A stretch of 24,998 bases of DNA from JBGPOS01 sp041488155 (GCA_041488155.1 JBGPOS010000061.1:1-24998), one strand, 5' to 3'; numbered from the stretch's first letter, positions 13,980 through 23,714 are shown. Notes: generated by a model not told the origin, from the letters alone. Numbers and translations: made by a program.

Positions 13980-16265
13980 CTAGTGCTTCGGGGCGCGGCC
14001 GAGCTTCGCCTCGGCGTTCGCGATGATCTCGCGGGTGCGGTCGATCATGTCCGGGCTAACGCTGACGCTCGTGATGCCCCACTCGACCAGGCGCTCGGTG
14101 ACCTCCGGGTAGACGCTCGGTGCCTGGCCGCAGATCGAGGCGGTGATGCCCCGCCGCCGGGCGACTGTCACGGCGGTCTGGATGGCGGACATAACGGCGT
14201 CGTTGCGTTCGTCGAAGGTGTCGGCGAGCTTCTCGCTGTCGCGATCGATGCCCAGCACCAGCTGTGTCAGGTCGTTCGAACCGATGGATATGCCGTCGAT
14301 GCCGACGTCGATGAACTTGTCGAGGATGATCACGTTCGAGGGCACCTCGACCATCATCCAGAGCTTGAAATCTTCGCCGCGGACGAGCCCTTGCTCGGCG
14401 AGTAGTTGCTTGACCCCCTTGAGTTCGGCGGGGGTCCGGACGAAGGGCACCATGACGTAGAGGTTCGTGTACTGCTTGCGGACCTGCTTGATGGCGTCGG
14501 TTTCCAGCCGGAAAATGTCGGGTTCTCGGATGTAGCGGCTGGCCCCGCGGTAGCCGATCATCGGGTTCTCTTCGTTTTGTTCGTACTGTGCCCCGCCGCG
14601 GAGGTTGGCGTACTCGTTGGTCTTGAAGTCGGTTAGGCGGTAGACGACAGGCCGGGGAGCGAAGGCTTTACAGAATTCGCTGATCCCCTCGGCAAGCTGT
14701 GCCGTGTATTCGGCGCCGCGGCCTTCGTCGATGAAGGTCCGCGGGTGGGTACCGATCTGGGCGACGATGAACTCAGCGCGGAGAAGGCCAACGCCGTCGA
14801 CGTGCCGGCCGGCGACGCGTTCGGCGAGCTCGGGTTCGGCGAGGTTGACGTAGAGGCGGGTCGTCGTCTTGAGTGAAGCTGCGCGCGAGTAGCGCTCCTT
14901 CTGGCGCAGGTTCCAGGCGAGCCGGGCCTCCGCTCGGCCATCGTAGATGTGTCCCTGGGCGCCGTCGACGGTGACTTCGCGGTCGTCGGCGAGGCGATGG
15001 ATCGCGTCGGGGGCGCCGACAACGCAGGGGATGCCCAGCTCGCGGCTGACGATGGCTGCGTGGCAGGTGCGCCCACCGCGTTCGGTGACGATGGCCGCAG
15101 CCCGCTTCATCGCTGGCACGAAGTCCGGGGTCGTCATCGCGGCCACGAGGACGTCGCCCTCACGGACGATGTCGATGTTGTTGGGGTCGAGCACGACGCG
15201 GACGGTGCCGAAGCCCACCCCGGGGCTCGCCGGCTGGCCGCTGAGGAGAATTTCGGCGATTTCGGCTTCGCCCTCGTCGTCGTCCTGCTCGCGCATGGTG
15301 GTCACAGGGCGCGACTGTGTGAGATAGAACTGGCCGCCCTGGTAGGCCCATTCGATGTCCTGGTGGGAGCCGTAGTGTTCTTCGACACCGCGACCGATGC
15401 GGGCGAGCTGTCGGATCTCGTCGTCGGTGAGCTTGGGCTTGTCGACGAGGGCTTCCGGTACCGGAAGCCAGGCGTTCGCCCCTTCGTGAGCGCCGTCGTG
15501 GTCCTCGGTGCGAGCAATCATGCGGCGCTGGGCCACGGTCTCTTTGCTCAGGATTTGGAGCGATTCCTTGTGGACCAGATACAAATCGGGCGAAATTTCG
15601 CCCGATACGATTCCTTCTCCGAGGCCGTATACCGCTTCTATCGTGATCTTGCTGGCATCCGACGTGACCGGCTCAACGGTGAACATCACGCCGGATTTTT
15701 CGGACTGGACCATGCGCTGAATCGGCACGGCAAGCCCCACCTTGAGGTGGTCGTACCCTGCCTCTTCGCGGTAGAAGATGGCGCGGCCTTCGAAGAGCGA
15801 CGCCCAGCAGGCCTGGACGGCGAGCACGACGTTGTCGCCGCCGACGACGTTGAGGAAGGTGCTCTGCTGACCGGCGAAGCTCGCTTCGGGAAGATCCTCC
15901 GCCGTCGCAGAGCTGCGGACGGCGACCGGCCCCTCGCCGAGCTCGCGGTAGGCTTCCTTGATTTCGTCAGCGATGTGTGCGGGCATTGCCGCAGCGAGAA
16001 TGCGCTTGCGAATGCGAGCGGCGCATTCGCTTAGTGCCCGGGAATCGTGCACTTCGAGGTTGAAGAGCTCTTTTTTGATGATCGGTTCGAGGGCGTTCTG
16101 GCGGAGGAAGTGGAAGTAGGTGTCGGCGGTGACCACGAATCCGGGAGGTACCGGGATACCAGCGCGTGTGAGCTCGCCAAGATTGGCCCCTTTGCCACCG
16201 ACCAGGCCAAGGTCGTCGCGCCCTACTTCGGAGAACCAGACTACCGACCGGGTCATGCTAATCAC
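13980..16265 (-). CDS. ppsA: Phosphoenolpyruvate synthase (pyruvate, water dikinase)
   Basis: 761 aa if the GTG at 16265 is used, 758 from the ATG at 16256. The enzyme converts pyruvate and ATP to PEP, AMP and phosphate, allowing gluconeogenesis from C3 acids. The N-terminal ATP-grasp domain starts VVWFSEVGRDDLGLVGGKGANLGEL and has AVRSSATAEDLPEASFAGQQ. The swivelling domain carries the phosphorylated His402 in GGRTCHAAIVSRELGIPCVVG. The C-terminal TIM barrel binds PEP/pyruvate (SIGSNDLTQLVLGIDRD, ASICGQAPS). GTG 16265 is preferred because GGAGG lies ten bases before it, while it is about 19 bases from the ATG. A minus-strand TATAAT at 16326-16321 is the likely promoter. It follows glmS on the same strand. 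Confidence 0.96.
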   Translation of the reverse strand: MISMTRSVVWFSEVGRDDLGLVGGKGANLGELTRAGIPVPPGFVVTADTYFHFLRQNALEPIIKKELFNLEVHDSRALSECAARIRKRILAAAMPAHIADEIKEAYRELGEGPVAVRSSATAEDLPEASFAGQQSTFLNVVGGDNVVLAVQACWASLFEGRAIFYREEAGYDHLKVGLAVPIQRMVQSEKSGVMFTVEPVTSDASKITIEAVYGLGEGIVSGEISPDLYLVHKESLQILSKETVAQRRMIARTEDHDGAHEGANAWLPVPEALVDKPKLTDDEIRQLARIGRGVEEHYGSHQDIEWAYQGGQFYLTQSRPVTTMREQDDDEGEAEIAEILLSGQPASPGVGFGTVRVVLDPNNIDIVREGDVLVAAMTTPDFVPAMKRAAAIVTERGGRTCHAAIVSRELGIPCVVGAPDAIHRLADDREVTVDGAQGHIYDGRAEARLAWNLRQKERYSRAASLKTTTRLYVNLAEPELAERVAGRHVDGVGLLRAEFIVAQIGTHPRTFIDEGRGAEYTAQLAEGISEFCKAFAPRPVVYRLTDFKTNEYANLRGGAQYEQNEENPMIGYRGASRYIREPDIFRLETDAIKQVRKQYTNLYVMVPFVRTPAELKGVKQLLAEQGLVRGEDFKLWMMVEVPSNVIILDKFIDVGIDGISIGSNDLTQLVLGIDRDSEKLADTFDERNDAVMSAIQTAVTVARRRGITASICGQAPSVYPEVTERLVEWGITSVSVSPDMIDRTREIIANAEAKLGRAPKH

Positions 16266-16320
16266 GCGCTTTACACCTCCAGCAACGTCGCATAAGGGCC
16301 GCCGATAGCTCGATGGGCTG

Positions 16321-16326
16321 ATTATA
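16321..16326 (-). promoter_or_regulatory. -10 element of the ppsA promoter
   Basis: A perfect TATAAT on the minus strand (16326-16321) predicts a start near 16314, about 50 bases before the ppsA GTG. At 17-bp spacing the -35 is TATGGG (16349-16344), which is weak; TTGCCG at 16355-16350 is a better hexamer but 23 bp away. An activator or a different sigma factor may therefore be involved. Confidence 0.5.
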
Positions 16327-16390
16327 GCGCAGCGCCGTTCGCGCCCATACGGCAAGGGTTGCCTTCACCGGGATCGGCGCCGGGAACGGG

Positions 16391-18244
<1,854 letters not shown>

Positions 18245-18639
18245 GGAAGAGCTCCTTAAGCGGGCCCCCTGAGGGGCGGGCGGAGCACGCGAGGATCACC
18301 GGCGATCGGGCGCCACGGGGTGGCGCAGTCCAATACGGTCGAGGCCCTGGAGAGTGTGGAAAGAGGGGATGCCGTTCCCCTGGCACGTGGTGCACGATTT
18401 GTCAGCCGGTTGCCCGAGCTGGTTTGTGTGCGACCTGACGACTGTGCCGGCCGGGGGGCCACCCGCCGAGTGGTTCGATACTGCCCCCGCCTCGTCATCC
18501 GCCATTGGCGGACCTGGCGCTTGTTGCGGTCACTCTCCTGCGTGCTGGCGGTTGTCGTGGTTTGCGGCCACCTCCTGATGGTGTTGCCAATGAGTCTCTG
18601 TCACCGCCCGGCGCAGGTCAATCGCGAACTTGTAATAAG
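18245..18639. other. 395-bp gap upstream of glmS
   Basis: No established gene lies here. It contains a GCGCCAC-CCC-GTGGCGC hairpin at 18310-18326 and a TCCGCC-ATT-GGCGGA hairpin near 18498-18512, neither followed by a T-run. No promoter with both hexamers stands out on the minus strand. A 69-aa minus-strand ORF with a CxxCxGxG motif (18296-18505) may be a real gene. Overlapping plus-strand ORFs show no motif. Confidence 0.5.
18296..18505 (-). CDS. Possible 69-aa protein with one CxxCxGxG motif
   Basis: The minus-strand ORF starts at ATG 18505 and ends in TGA at 18296-18298. Its C-terminal half has DKSCTTCQGNGI, which fits the CxxCxGxG repeat of the DnaJ zinc finger, although DnaJ has four copies and this has one. 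Codon-position GC, counted by hand, is about 70% in first, 57% in second and 78% in third positions, the profile expected for coding DNA in a high-GC genome. The overlapping plus-strand frame shares third positions, so this does not fix the strand. The Shine-Dalgarno is weak (AGG about seven bases upstream). It lies 51 bp before glmS on the same strand. No function is claimed. Confidence 0.4.
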   Translation of the reverse strand: MADDEAGAVSNHSAGGPPAGTVVRSHTNQLGQPADKSCTTCQGNGIPSFHTLQGLDRIGLRHPVAPDRR

Positions 18640-18951
18640 TTAGCTCTCGTCCCGGGGAATGCCGGCGAAGCCGAGAAACTCATCTTCCCATTCAAGCACT
18701 GCCCGAATAAGAGGGGCTTCGAGGGGATAGGGGTTGCCCGTGACGCCCCGGAGGCGGAACTCGTCTTCGAGGACGCTCGCGATGTCGGGCACCTGGCGCG
18801 CCTGGACGCCTAACTCCCGTTCCGTCTCGAGGATGAGTTCGACGAGTTCGCCGGAGAGATAGAAGCCTTCCTCCTGGAGCTGCTCCCAAACCCATTCGGC
18901 GCATTCAGTGAAGAGGGCGCCCTGGAGCCTGCCGCCTGGCGGTGGGGTCAC
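18640..18951 (-). CDS. Conserved-looking hypothetical protein, 103 aa
   Basis: Not recognised. From GTG at 18951 it encodes a soluble, acidic, mostly helical protein: LFTECAEWVWEQLQEEGFYL, then GELVELILETERELGV, and a Trp/Glu-rich C-terminus (RAVLEWEDEFLGFAGI). No membrane span, signal or catalytic motif is visible. The ribosome-binding site is poor. The frame stays open upstream to the nfo stop at 19027, being in phase with nfo, but no ATG or other GTG start lies in that stretch, so the true N-terminus is uncertain. The alternation of acidic and hydrophobic residues supports coding. It probably shares the nfo transcript, 75 bp after nfo. Confidence 0.65.
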   Translation of the reverse strand: MTPPPGGRLQGALFTECAEWVWEQLQEEGFYLSGELVELILETERELGVQARQVPDIASVLEDEFRLRGVTGNPYPLEAPLIRAVLEWEDEFLGFAGIPRDES

Positions 18952-19026
18952 CGGCCACCGGCCGGGGGCGACGTCGGTCCGTTCGCGAGCATGGGCGTAC
19001 AGACTAACGACGGGCGGCGTGACGGA

Positions 19027-19893
19027 CTAGCGGCCGGGACCGGGGGCGCCGACTTCGGCCCGGAGCCGCTTGAGGCGATCGACGTTCTCCCGGTCGGGCC
19101 CGTCGCCTTCAATTCCCGGCACTTCGAGCAAGAAGGGCAGGTGGGCGAAGGCCGGGTGTCTGAGCATCGTGCGGAACCCGTCGAGGCCGATGTGGCCGTC
19201 GCCGATGTTTTCGTGGCGGTCCCGGACGCCACCGAGTGGCATCTTGCTGTCGTTCGCGTGCACAGCCACCAGCCGGCTGAGACCTATCTCACGGTCGAAC
19301 TCGGCCATAGCGGCATCGCAGCCGGCGGCGCTGGCGAGGTCGTAGCCCATGGCGAAGGCGTGGCAGGTGTCGAGGCAGACTGCCACACGCGGATCGCTGT
19401 CCAATCCGCGGACGAGCGCCCCGAGCTCGGCGAACGTCGAGCCAATGCCTGCTCCCTGGCCGGCGTTGTTTTCCATGATGAGCAGCGCGTCGTTCGGGGC
19501 GACTTCAAGGGCGTCCCGCATCAGGCGGCAGACCTGGGGAGCCACCGCGTCGAAACCGGCGCCTTTGTGGCTGCCCACGTGGAAGATGACGCCGCCGACT
19601 CCGAGGTCACCAGCCCACTGAAGATAGTGCTTCAAGGATCCCACGGAGCGGCCGAGCAAGGCCGGATCGTCACTTCCCAGGTTGATCAGGTAGACCCCGT
19701 GGAAGAAGAGCGGCACTCCGGCGACCTGGCGACCGGCGCGGAACGCGGCCGCCTGCTCGGCTGAGATCGAAGGAGGCCTCCACTGTTGCGGCGCCGAGAT
19801 GAAGAGCTGGATGGCTTCTGCGCCAAGGGTTTCGGCTTTGGCGAAGACGTTTTGCGGTCCGCCCGCGCTGGAGATGTGTGCACCGACCCGCAT
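19027..19893 (-). CDS. nfo: Endonuclease IV (AP endonuclease)
   Basis: 288 aa from ATG at 19893. The enzyme cuts the backbone 5' of abasic sites in base-excision repair, using three zinc ions. The segments that carry the metal ligands are all present: FFHGVYLINL, IFHVGSH, MENNAGQG, CLDTCHAFAMGYDL, VHANDSK, RDRHENIGDGHIG and LLEVPG. The N-terminus MRVGAHISSAGG is the normal family start. An in-frame ATG at 19908 would add five residues but has no ribosome-binding site, while GAGGG lies five bases before the chosen ATG. A minus-strand TATACT lies at 19931-19926. The methyltransferase gene upstream on the same strand ends 60 bp before it. Confidence 0.96.
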   Translation of the reverse strand: MRVGAHISSAGGPQNVFAKAETLGAEAIQLFISAPQQWRPPSISAEQAAAFRAGRQVAGVPLFFHGVYLINLGSDDPALLGRSVGSLKHYLQWAGDLGVGGVIFHVGSHKGAGFDAVAPQVCRLMRDALEVAPNDALLIMENNAGQGAGIGSTFAELGALVRGLDSDPRVAVCLDTCHAFAMGYDLASAAGCDAAMAEFDREIGLSRLVAVHANDSKMPLGGVRDRHENIGDGHIGLDGFRTMLRHPAFAHLPFLLEVPGIEGDGPDRENVDRLKRLRAEVGAPGPGR

Positions 19894-19925
19894 CGAACCC
19901 TCGTTCATCCGGTTGGGGAGACCCG

Positions 19926-19931
19926 AGTATA
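19926..19931 (-). promoter_or_regulatory. -10 element of the nfo promoter
   Basis: TATACT on the minus strand (19931-19926) predicts a start near 19919 and a 26-base leader that contains the GAGGG ribosome-binding site before ATG 19893. No good -35 is present at 16-18 bp, so strength is uncertain. Confidence 0.4.
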
Positions 19932-19953
19932 GCTGCGCACCCGGGTGAGAGCG

Positions 19954-20574
19954 TCAGCTCGCCGGACCTGGATGCAGGGCGACGCCGACAACGAACGGGA
20001 GACCGCCGCGCCGGAAAGCCTCGATGGACTGGACTTCGAAGCCGGCGGCCTCGATGGCCGCGACGGTCCTGCGGTTGGGGTGGCAGCCCGCCGCCACCCG
20101 GCGCCATACCGGCGTAAGCCAGTCGAAAAGGTGCGAGGCGAGGCGACCCTCGGGCCGGACGTGCTCCCAGAAGCGGAATTCGCCTCCTGCTCGAAGGACG
20201 CGGCGAACCTCGGCAAGGGCTCTCGGGACGTCGCTGACAGAGCAAAGGGTCAGGGTGCAGATGATTGTGTCGAAGCTGTCGTCCGGGAACGGGAGGTCCT
20301 CGGCAGCGGCGACGCGCAGGTCAACCGGGATGCCCCGCTCGGCGGCGTAGGCGCGGGCTCGCTTCACCATCGCCTCGTCCGGTTCGATGCCAACGTACTC
20401 CGTGCCTTCGGGAAGATACGCCCAGTTGGTCCCGACCCCGACGCCTAACTCGAGGACGCGACCACGAGCGCCCCCGGCCACCTTTGCTCGAACGGCTTTG
20501 TAGCGGGCCGACTCGTGACGGGTCGAACGATCCCAGAACCAGGCGAAGAGGCGGTGGTTGGTGCGGTCGCTCAT
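19954..20574 (-). CDS. Class I SAM-dependent methyltransferase, METTL7-like
   Basis: 206 aa from ATG at 20574. The SAM-binding motif I is VLELGVGVGTNW, motif II acidic residue lies in YVGIEPDEAM, and motif IV/post-core is TIICTLTLCSVSDVPRALAEVRRVLRAGGEF followed by FWEHV. The CTLTLCSV and FWEHV elements resemble the METTL7/TMT1 thiol-methyltransferase group and related UbiE-like enzymes; the substrate cannot be assigned. An upstream in-frame extension to 20682 lacks similarity to the family. No Shine-Dalgarno is present, but TATGGT (20588-20583) ends eight bases before the ATG, so the mRNA may be leaderless. It is divergent from the csoR operon. Confidence 0.9.
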   Translation of the reverse strand: MSDRTNHRLFAWFWDRSTRHESARYKAVRAKVAGGARGRVLELGVGVGTNWAYLPEGTEYVGIEPDEAMVKRARAYAAERGIPVDLRVAAAEDLPFPDDSFDTIICTLTLCSVSDVPRALAEVRRVLRAGGEFRFWEHVRPEGRLASHLFDWLTPVWRRVAAGCHPNRRTVAAIEAAGFEVQSIEAFRRGGLPFVVGVALHPGPAS

Positions 20575-20582
20575 GGGAAGGA

Positions 20583-20588
20583 ACCATA
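20583..20588 (-). promoter_or_regulatory. -10-like element directly upstream of the methyltransferase gene
   Basis: TATGGT on the minus strand (20588-20583) ends eight bases before the ATG at 20574. No ribosome-binding site and no convincing -35 are seen. It fits the leaderless arrangement also found at dgt and ispG, but the match to consensus is weak. Confidence 0.3.
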
Positions 20589-20698
20589 CAGCCTCCGCGG
20601 GTCTGACACGGCTCCTTCCAAGGGGCGAAACGGAGCGGTGGGCCGGAGCGAATTGGCAGCCGGGCCGATCGGCTCTTAGCACCCTCCCCGAATGGGCG

Positions 20699-20728
20699 TT
20701 GTCATCGGAAGTGGGTTCGCATTAGGAT
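20699..20728 (+). promoter_or_regulatory. Promoter of the csoR-copZ-copA operon
   Basis: TTGTCA (20699-20704) and TAGGAT (20723-20728) are 18 bp apart, predicting a start near 20735 and a leader of about 23 bases. The -10 and start point are overlapped by the G-tract dyad at 20726-20744, as expected for repression by a bound CsoR tetramer. Confidence 0.6.
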
Positions 20729-20744
20729 AGGGGGGTACCCTATC
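20726..20744. promoter_or_regulatory. CsoR-type operator dyad
   Basis: The arms GATAGGG and CCCTATC flank a five-base GGGTA centre, a 7-5-7 inverted repeat. A G/C tract bordered by A/T-containing inverted arms is the usual operator form for the DUF156 (CsoR/RcnR) family. It covers the end of the -10 and the predicted start point and lies 13 bases before csoR, consistent with autorepression released by metal. Confidence 0.7.
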
Positions 20745-20757
20745 GAATCAGGCTCCG

Positions 20758-21033
20758 ATGACACCAGAAACTCAGAAGCAGGCCCTGCGGCGCCTCAAGA
20801 TCGTCGCCGGCCAGGTGGCTGCCCTCGAGAAGCAAATCGAGGACGACCGGTACTGCATGGACGTGCTCGACCTCTCGCTTTCTATCCAGAAGGCGCTGCG
20901 TAGTCTCGACGGCCTCGTGATCGAGGGGCACCTGCGGACCCACGTGGTGGAGCAGATGACTGGAGGCGAGACGGAGCGCGCGGTCGGCGAGCTGCTCCGC
21001 CTCTACAAAGTCCAGGGCCCGGCCGAGCCTTAG
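20758..21033 (+). CDS. csoR: CsoR-family metal-sensing repressor
   Basis: 91 aa, all-helical DUF156 family. These tetrameric repressors leave DNA when Cu(I) or another metal binds. The candidate metal residues are Cys33 (RYCMDVLD), His58 and His62 (EGHLRTHV). Classical CsoR has Cys-His-Cys; here the third ligand is His, the Cys-His-His pattern. RcnR also has Cys-His-His but adds an N-terminal His that is absent here (MTPETQK). Given the downstream copZ and copA, copper is the likely signal, though other metals may be sensed as well. ATG 20758 has AGG five bases upstream, and it follows the operator dyad directly. It is the first gene of the operon, 36 bp before copZ. Confidence 0.93.
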   Translation: MTPETQKQALRRLKIVAGQVAALEKQIEDDRYCMDVLDLSLSIQKALRSLDGLVIEGHLRTHVVEQMTGGETERAVGELLRLYKVQGPAEP

Positions 21034-21069
21034 CCGCATGCAACGAATTTCGCGAAAGAGGTGAAGATA

Positions 21070-21282
21070 ATGAGCAGTCAGATGATCGAACTGAAGATCG
21101 GCGGCATGACCTGCAATCACTGCGTCCACGCGGTGACGACTGCGGTCCAGGACGTGGCAGGCGTTGAAGTCGCGAAAGTGAGCCTCGAGCTGAACTCGGC
21201 GGTGGTCGAAGGCGAGCAGCTCGACCTGAAGAAGATCATCGAGGCGATCGAGGAAGAAGGCTACACGGTCACGGTGGCCTGA
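21070..21282 (+). CDS. copZ: Copper chaperone CopZ (HMA domain)
   Basis: 70 aa, a single heavy-metal-associated ferredoxin-like domain. The Cu(I)-binding motif is GMTCNHC with Cys15 and Cys18. It carries Cu(I) in the cytosol to the exporter CopA and can deliver it to CsoR. A GTG at 21061 is in frame, but it forms part of the ribosome-binding site GAGGTG (21058-21063), which stands six bases before ATG 21070, so the ATG is chosen. It lies between csoR and copA in one operon. Confidence 0.95.
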   Translation: MSSQMIELKIGGMTCNHCVHAVTTAVQDVAGVEVAKVSLELNSAVVEGEQLDLKKIIEAIEEEGYTVTVA

Positions 21283-21313
21283 CCGGCGGCGCACTCCGTG
21301 CAAGAGGACTTCG

Positions 21314-23662
21314 ATGGCAAGCAGTAGCGTAGAGGCAGTCTCACTCGACATAACAGGCATGACCTGCGCGTCTTGCGTGCGCCGCGTAGAACGCGCCCTC
21401 AGCAAGGTGCCAGGGGTCGAGACGGCAAGCGTCAATTTCGCAGCGGAGACGGCCCGCGTGACACTAGCTGAAGCGGTCGGGGTCGACCAACTGGTGGCCG
21501 CAGTGGAAAAAGCCGGCTACGACGCGCGGCCTTCGACAGAGCGCCGCGACCGGGAGGCGGACCGCGCATCGCAGGCCCGAACGACGTTGGCGTTACTCGT
21601 CTTCGGGGCCATCCTCGGGGTGCCAGCGGTGATCCTGGCCATGGCGATGGACATCGCCGACCTGCCGCTCAATGACGACCCTCGGCTGACGGGATGGATC
21701 CTGCTGGCGCTGGCCACGCCCGTGCAGTTGGGCCTGGGCTGGCGCTTCTACCGGGGCAGCTACACGAGCCTTCGCCACTTCAATCCCAACATGGACGTCC
21801 TCGTCGCGCTTGGGACGAGCGTCGCATATGTCTACAGCGCGTGGGTCGTGTTCGCGGCCAACGACGAGGACATGTTCTTCGACGTCAGTGCCGCGGTGCT
21901 GATCTTCATCACGATGGGCAAGTACTTCGAGGAGAAGTCGAAGGGTGCCGCCTCGGCGGCGATCGCAGAGTTGCTCGGACTTGCCGCAAAGACTGCCTCG
22001 CTCGTACGCAACGGCCTCGAGGTCGAGGTGGCGATCGAAGACGTGCAGGTAGGCGACGTCTTCGTCGTGCGGCCGGGCGAGCGGATTCCGCTGGACGGGG
22101 TGGTCCGCGAAGGCGCCACGACGGTCGACGAGTCGATGATCACCGGCGAATCCATCCCGGTCGAACGGAAATCCGGCGACCAAGTGATCGGGGGCACCGT
22201 CAATCAGAACGGCGTGATGCACGTGGAGGCGACGGCGGTCGGTGAGCACACCGCCCTCCAACGGCTCGCCCGGATGGTGGAGGAGGCGCAGGGTTCGAAG
22301 GCGCCGATTCAGAAGCTCGTCGACCAGGTTGCGGCGATTTTCGTACCGGTCGTGATTGTGATCGCCGCCGGGGTGTTCGCTGGTTGGGGTCTCCTCGGGG
22401 GGTCGTGGACGCCTGCCATGGTCTACGCGGTGGCAGTGCTCGTAGTCGCCTGCCCCTGCGCGCTTGGGCTCGCGACTCCGACCGCGATCATGGTCGGCAC
22501 GGGTATGGGCGCAGAGCGAGGGGTGTTGATCAAGAACGCGGAGATCCTGGAGCGGATTAAGAAGCTGGACGTGATCGTTCTGGACAAGACCGGGACGCTC
22601 ACCGAGGGTCGCCCGCAGGTCACGGACATCGTGCCGGCGTCCGGGATGACGCCGGACGAGCTGCTCGCGCTAATAGCTTCGGCCGAGTCGAGTAGCGAGC
22701 ACCCGCTCAGCAAGGCGATCGTTGATGCGGCCGTTGAAGCCGGCCTTACCCTCTCGCCAGCCACCGAATTTGAAGCGCTGATCGCAAGGGGCGTAACCGC
22801 GATGGTCGCTGGGCGGCTGGTGTTGGCCGGGAATCGCCAGATGTTCGAGGAGCGCGACCAGCCCGTCGACGGGGCTTCCCTTCGCGACGTTGAGCGCCTC
22901 GAAGCCGCGGGCCGGACCGTCATCATCGCCTCGGTCGACGGGACGGTTGCGGGAGTTCTGGGCATCGCCGACGAGGTCAAGCAGAACGCCCCGAGAGCAG
23001 TCGAGGCCCTCCACAGGCTCAGTCTGCGAGTAATCATGATGACGGGAGACAACGAACGGTCTGCTGCCGCTGTCGCCCTGGCAGCTGGCATCAGTGAATA
23101 CCGTGCCGGGGCGCGGCCAGAAGACAAGCTCGAACTGGTGAGGAGCTTGCAGGCCGCGGGACTTTCGGTCGCGATGGTCGGCGACGGGATCAATGACTCA
23201 CCCGCGCTGGCCCAGGCCGACGTCGGCATCGCCATGAGCACGGGGGCGGACGTCGCGATCGAGGCGGGCGACATAACGTTGCTGCACGGCGACGTCTCGA
23301 AGATCGCTGAGGCGATCATGCTCAGCCGATCGACCCTGGCGGCCATCCGCCAGAACCTGGTGTGGGCGTTCGGGTACAACCTCCTGGCCATCCCGGTAGC
23401 CGCGGCCGGGTTACTGAACCCGATTATCGCTGGAGGAGCGATGGCGTTCAGCTCGGTGAGCGTGATGGCGAACAGCCTGCGGCTGCGGACCAAGGGCCGC
23501 CACATCGCGGAGACAAGCGGGAACCGTTGGGCGGGCCAGCGAGAGTCGTTCCTCTCGGCGAACCGGGGCCCGCTGTTCGCGATGGTCTCGTCTGCAGCGG
23601 TGCTGTTGGTACCGCTGGTGGTGTTCACCGGGATCGACCGGGGCTGGTTCTCGGCCATTTAG
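21314..23662 (+). CDS. copA: Copper-exporting P1B-type ATPase
   Basis: 782 aa. It pumps Cu(I) out of the cytoplasm. An N-terminal HMA domain holds GMTCASC (Cys18, Cys21). The actuator TGES lies at residues 277-280, the transmembrane metal site CPC at 380-382, the phosphorylated Asp424 in DKTGTLT, SEHPL in the nucleotide domain, and GDGIND at 623-628. The YN pair in AFGYNLLAIPVAAAG and MAFSSVSVMANSL near the last canonical helix match the Cu(I) class (P1B-1). After the usual end (NSLRLRTKGR) the protein continues for about 50 residues with a hydrophobic segment (about residues 752-774), so an extra C-terminal membrane helix is predicted. ATG 21314 has GAGG seven bases upstream. Last gene of the operon. 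Confidence 0.96.
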   Translation: MASSSVEAVSLDITGMTCASCVRRVERALSKVPGVETASVNFAAETARVTLAEAVGVDQLVAAVEKAGYDARPSTERRDREADRASQARTTLALLVFGAILGVPAVILAMAMDIADLPLNDDPRLTGWILLALATPVQLGLGWRFYRGSYTSLRHFNPNMDVLVALGTSVAYVYSAWVVFAANDEDMFFDVSAAVLIFITMGKYFEEKSKGAASAAIAELLGLAAKTASLVRNGLEVEVAIEDVQVGDVFVVRPGERIPLDGVVREGATTVDESMITGESIPVERKSGDQVIGGTVNQNGVMHVEATAVGEHTALQRLARMVEEAQGSKAPIQKLVDQVAAIFVPVVIVIAAGVFAGWGLLGGSWTPAMVYAVAVLVVACPCALGLATPTAIMVGTGMGAERGVLIKNAEILERIKKLDVIVLDKTGTLTEGRPQVTDIVPASGMTPDELLALIASAESSSEHPLSKAIVDAAVEAGLTLSPATEFEALIARGVTAMVAGRLVLAGNRQMFEERDQPVDGASLRDVERLEAAGRTVIIASVDGTVAGVLGIADEVKQNAPRAVEALHRLSLRVIMMTGDNERSAAAVALAAGISEYRAGARPEDKLELVRSLQAAGLSVAMVGDGINDSPALAQADVGIAMSTGADVAIEAGDITLLHGDVSKIAEAIMLSRSTLAAIRQNLVWAFGYNLLAIPVAAAGLLNPIIAGGAMAFSSVSVMANSLRLRTKGRHIAETSGNRWAGQRESFLSANRGPLFAMVSSAAVLLVPLVVFTGIDRGWFSAI

Positions 23663-23714
23663 TTTCAACCAGGGCTGACGCTGTCCGTCTTGGCGCGCGC
23701 CCAAGGGGGCCTGC

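Noticed and set aside
14949..16034. 361-aa plus-strand ORF
   Set aside because: Antisense to ppsA, whose motifs are complete on the minus strand.
18310..18326. Seven-pair hairpin as a terminator
   Set aside because: No run of T follows on either strand; it is kept only as a structural note in the glmS gap.
18465..18490. GGTTCGA resembling a tRNA T-loop
   Set aside because: The flanking bases do not pair into a five-base T-stem and no acceptor or anticodon arm is found around it.
18245..18640. glmS ribozyme or riboswitch
   Set aside because: I could not find the core of the known glmS ribozyme in this leader; the two hairpins are simple and lack a terminator T-run.
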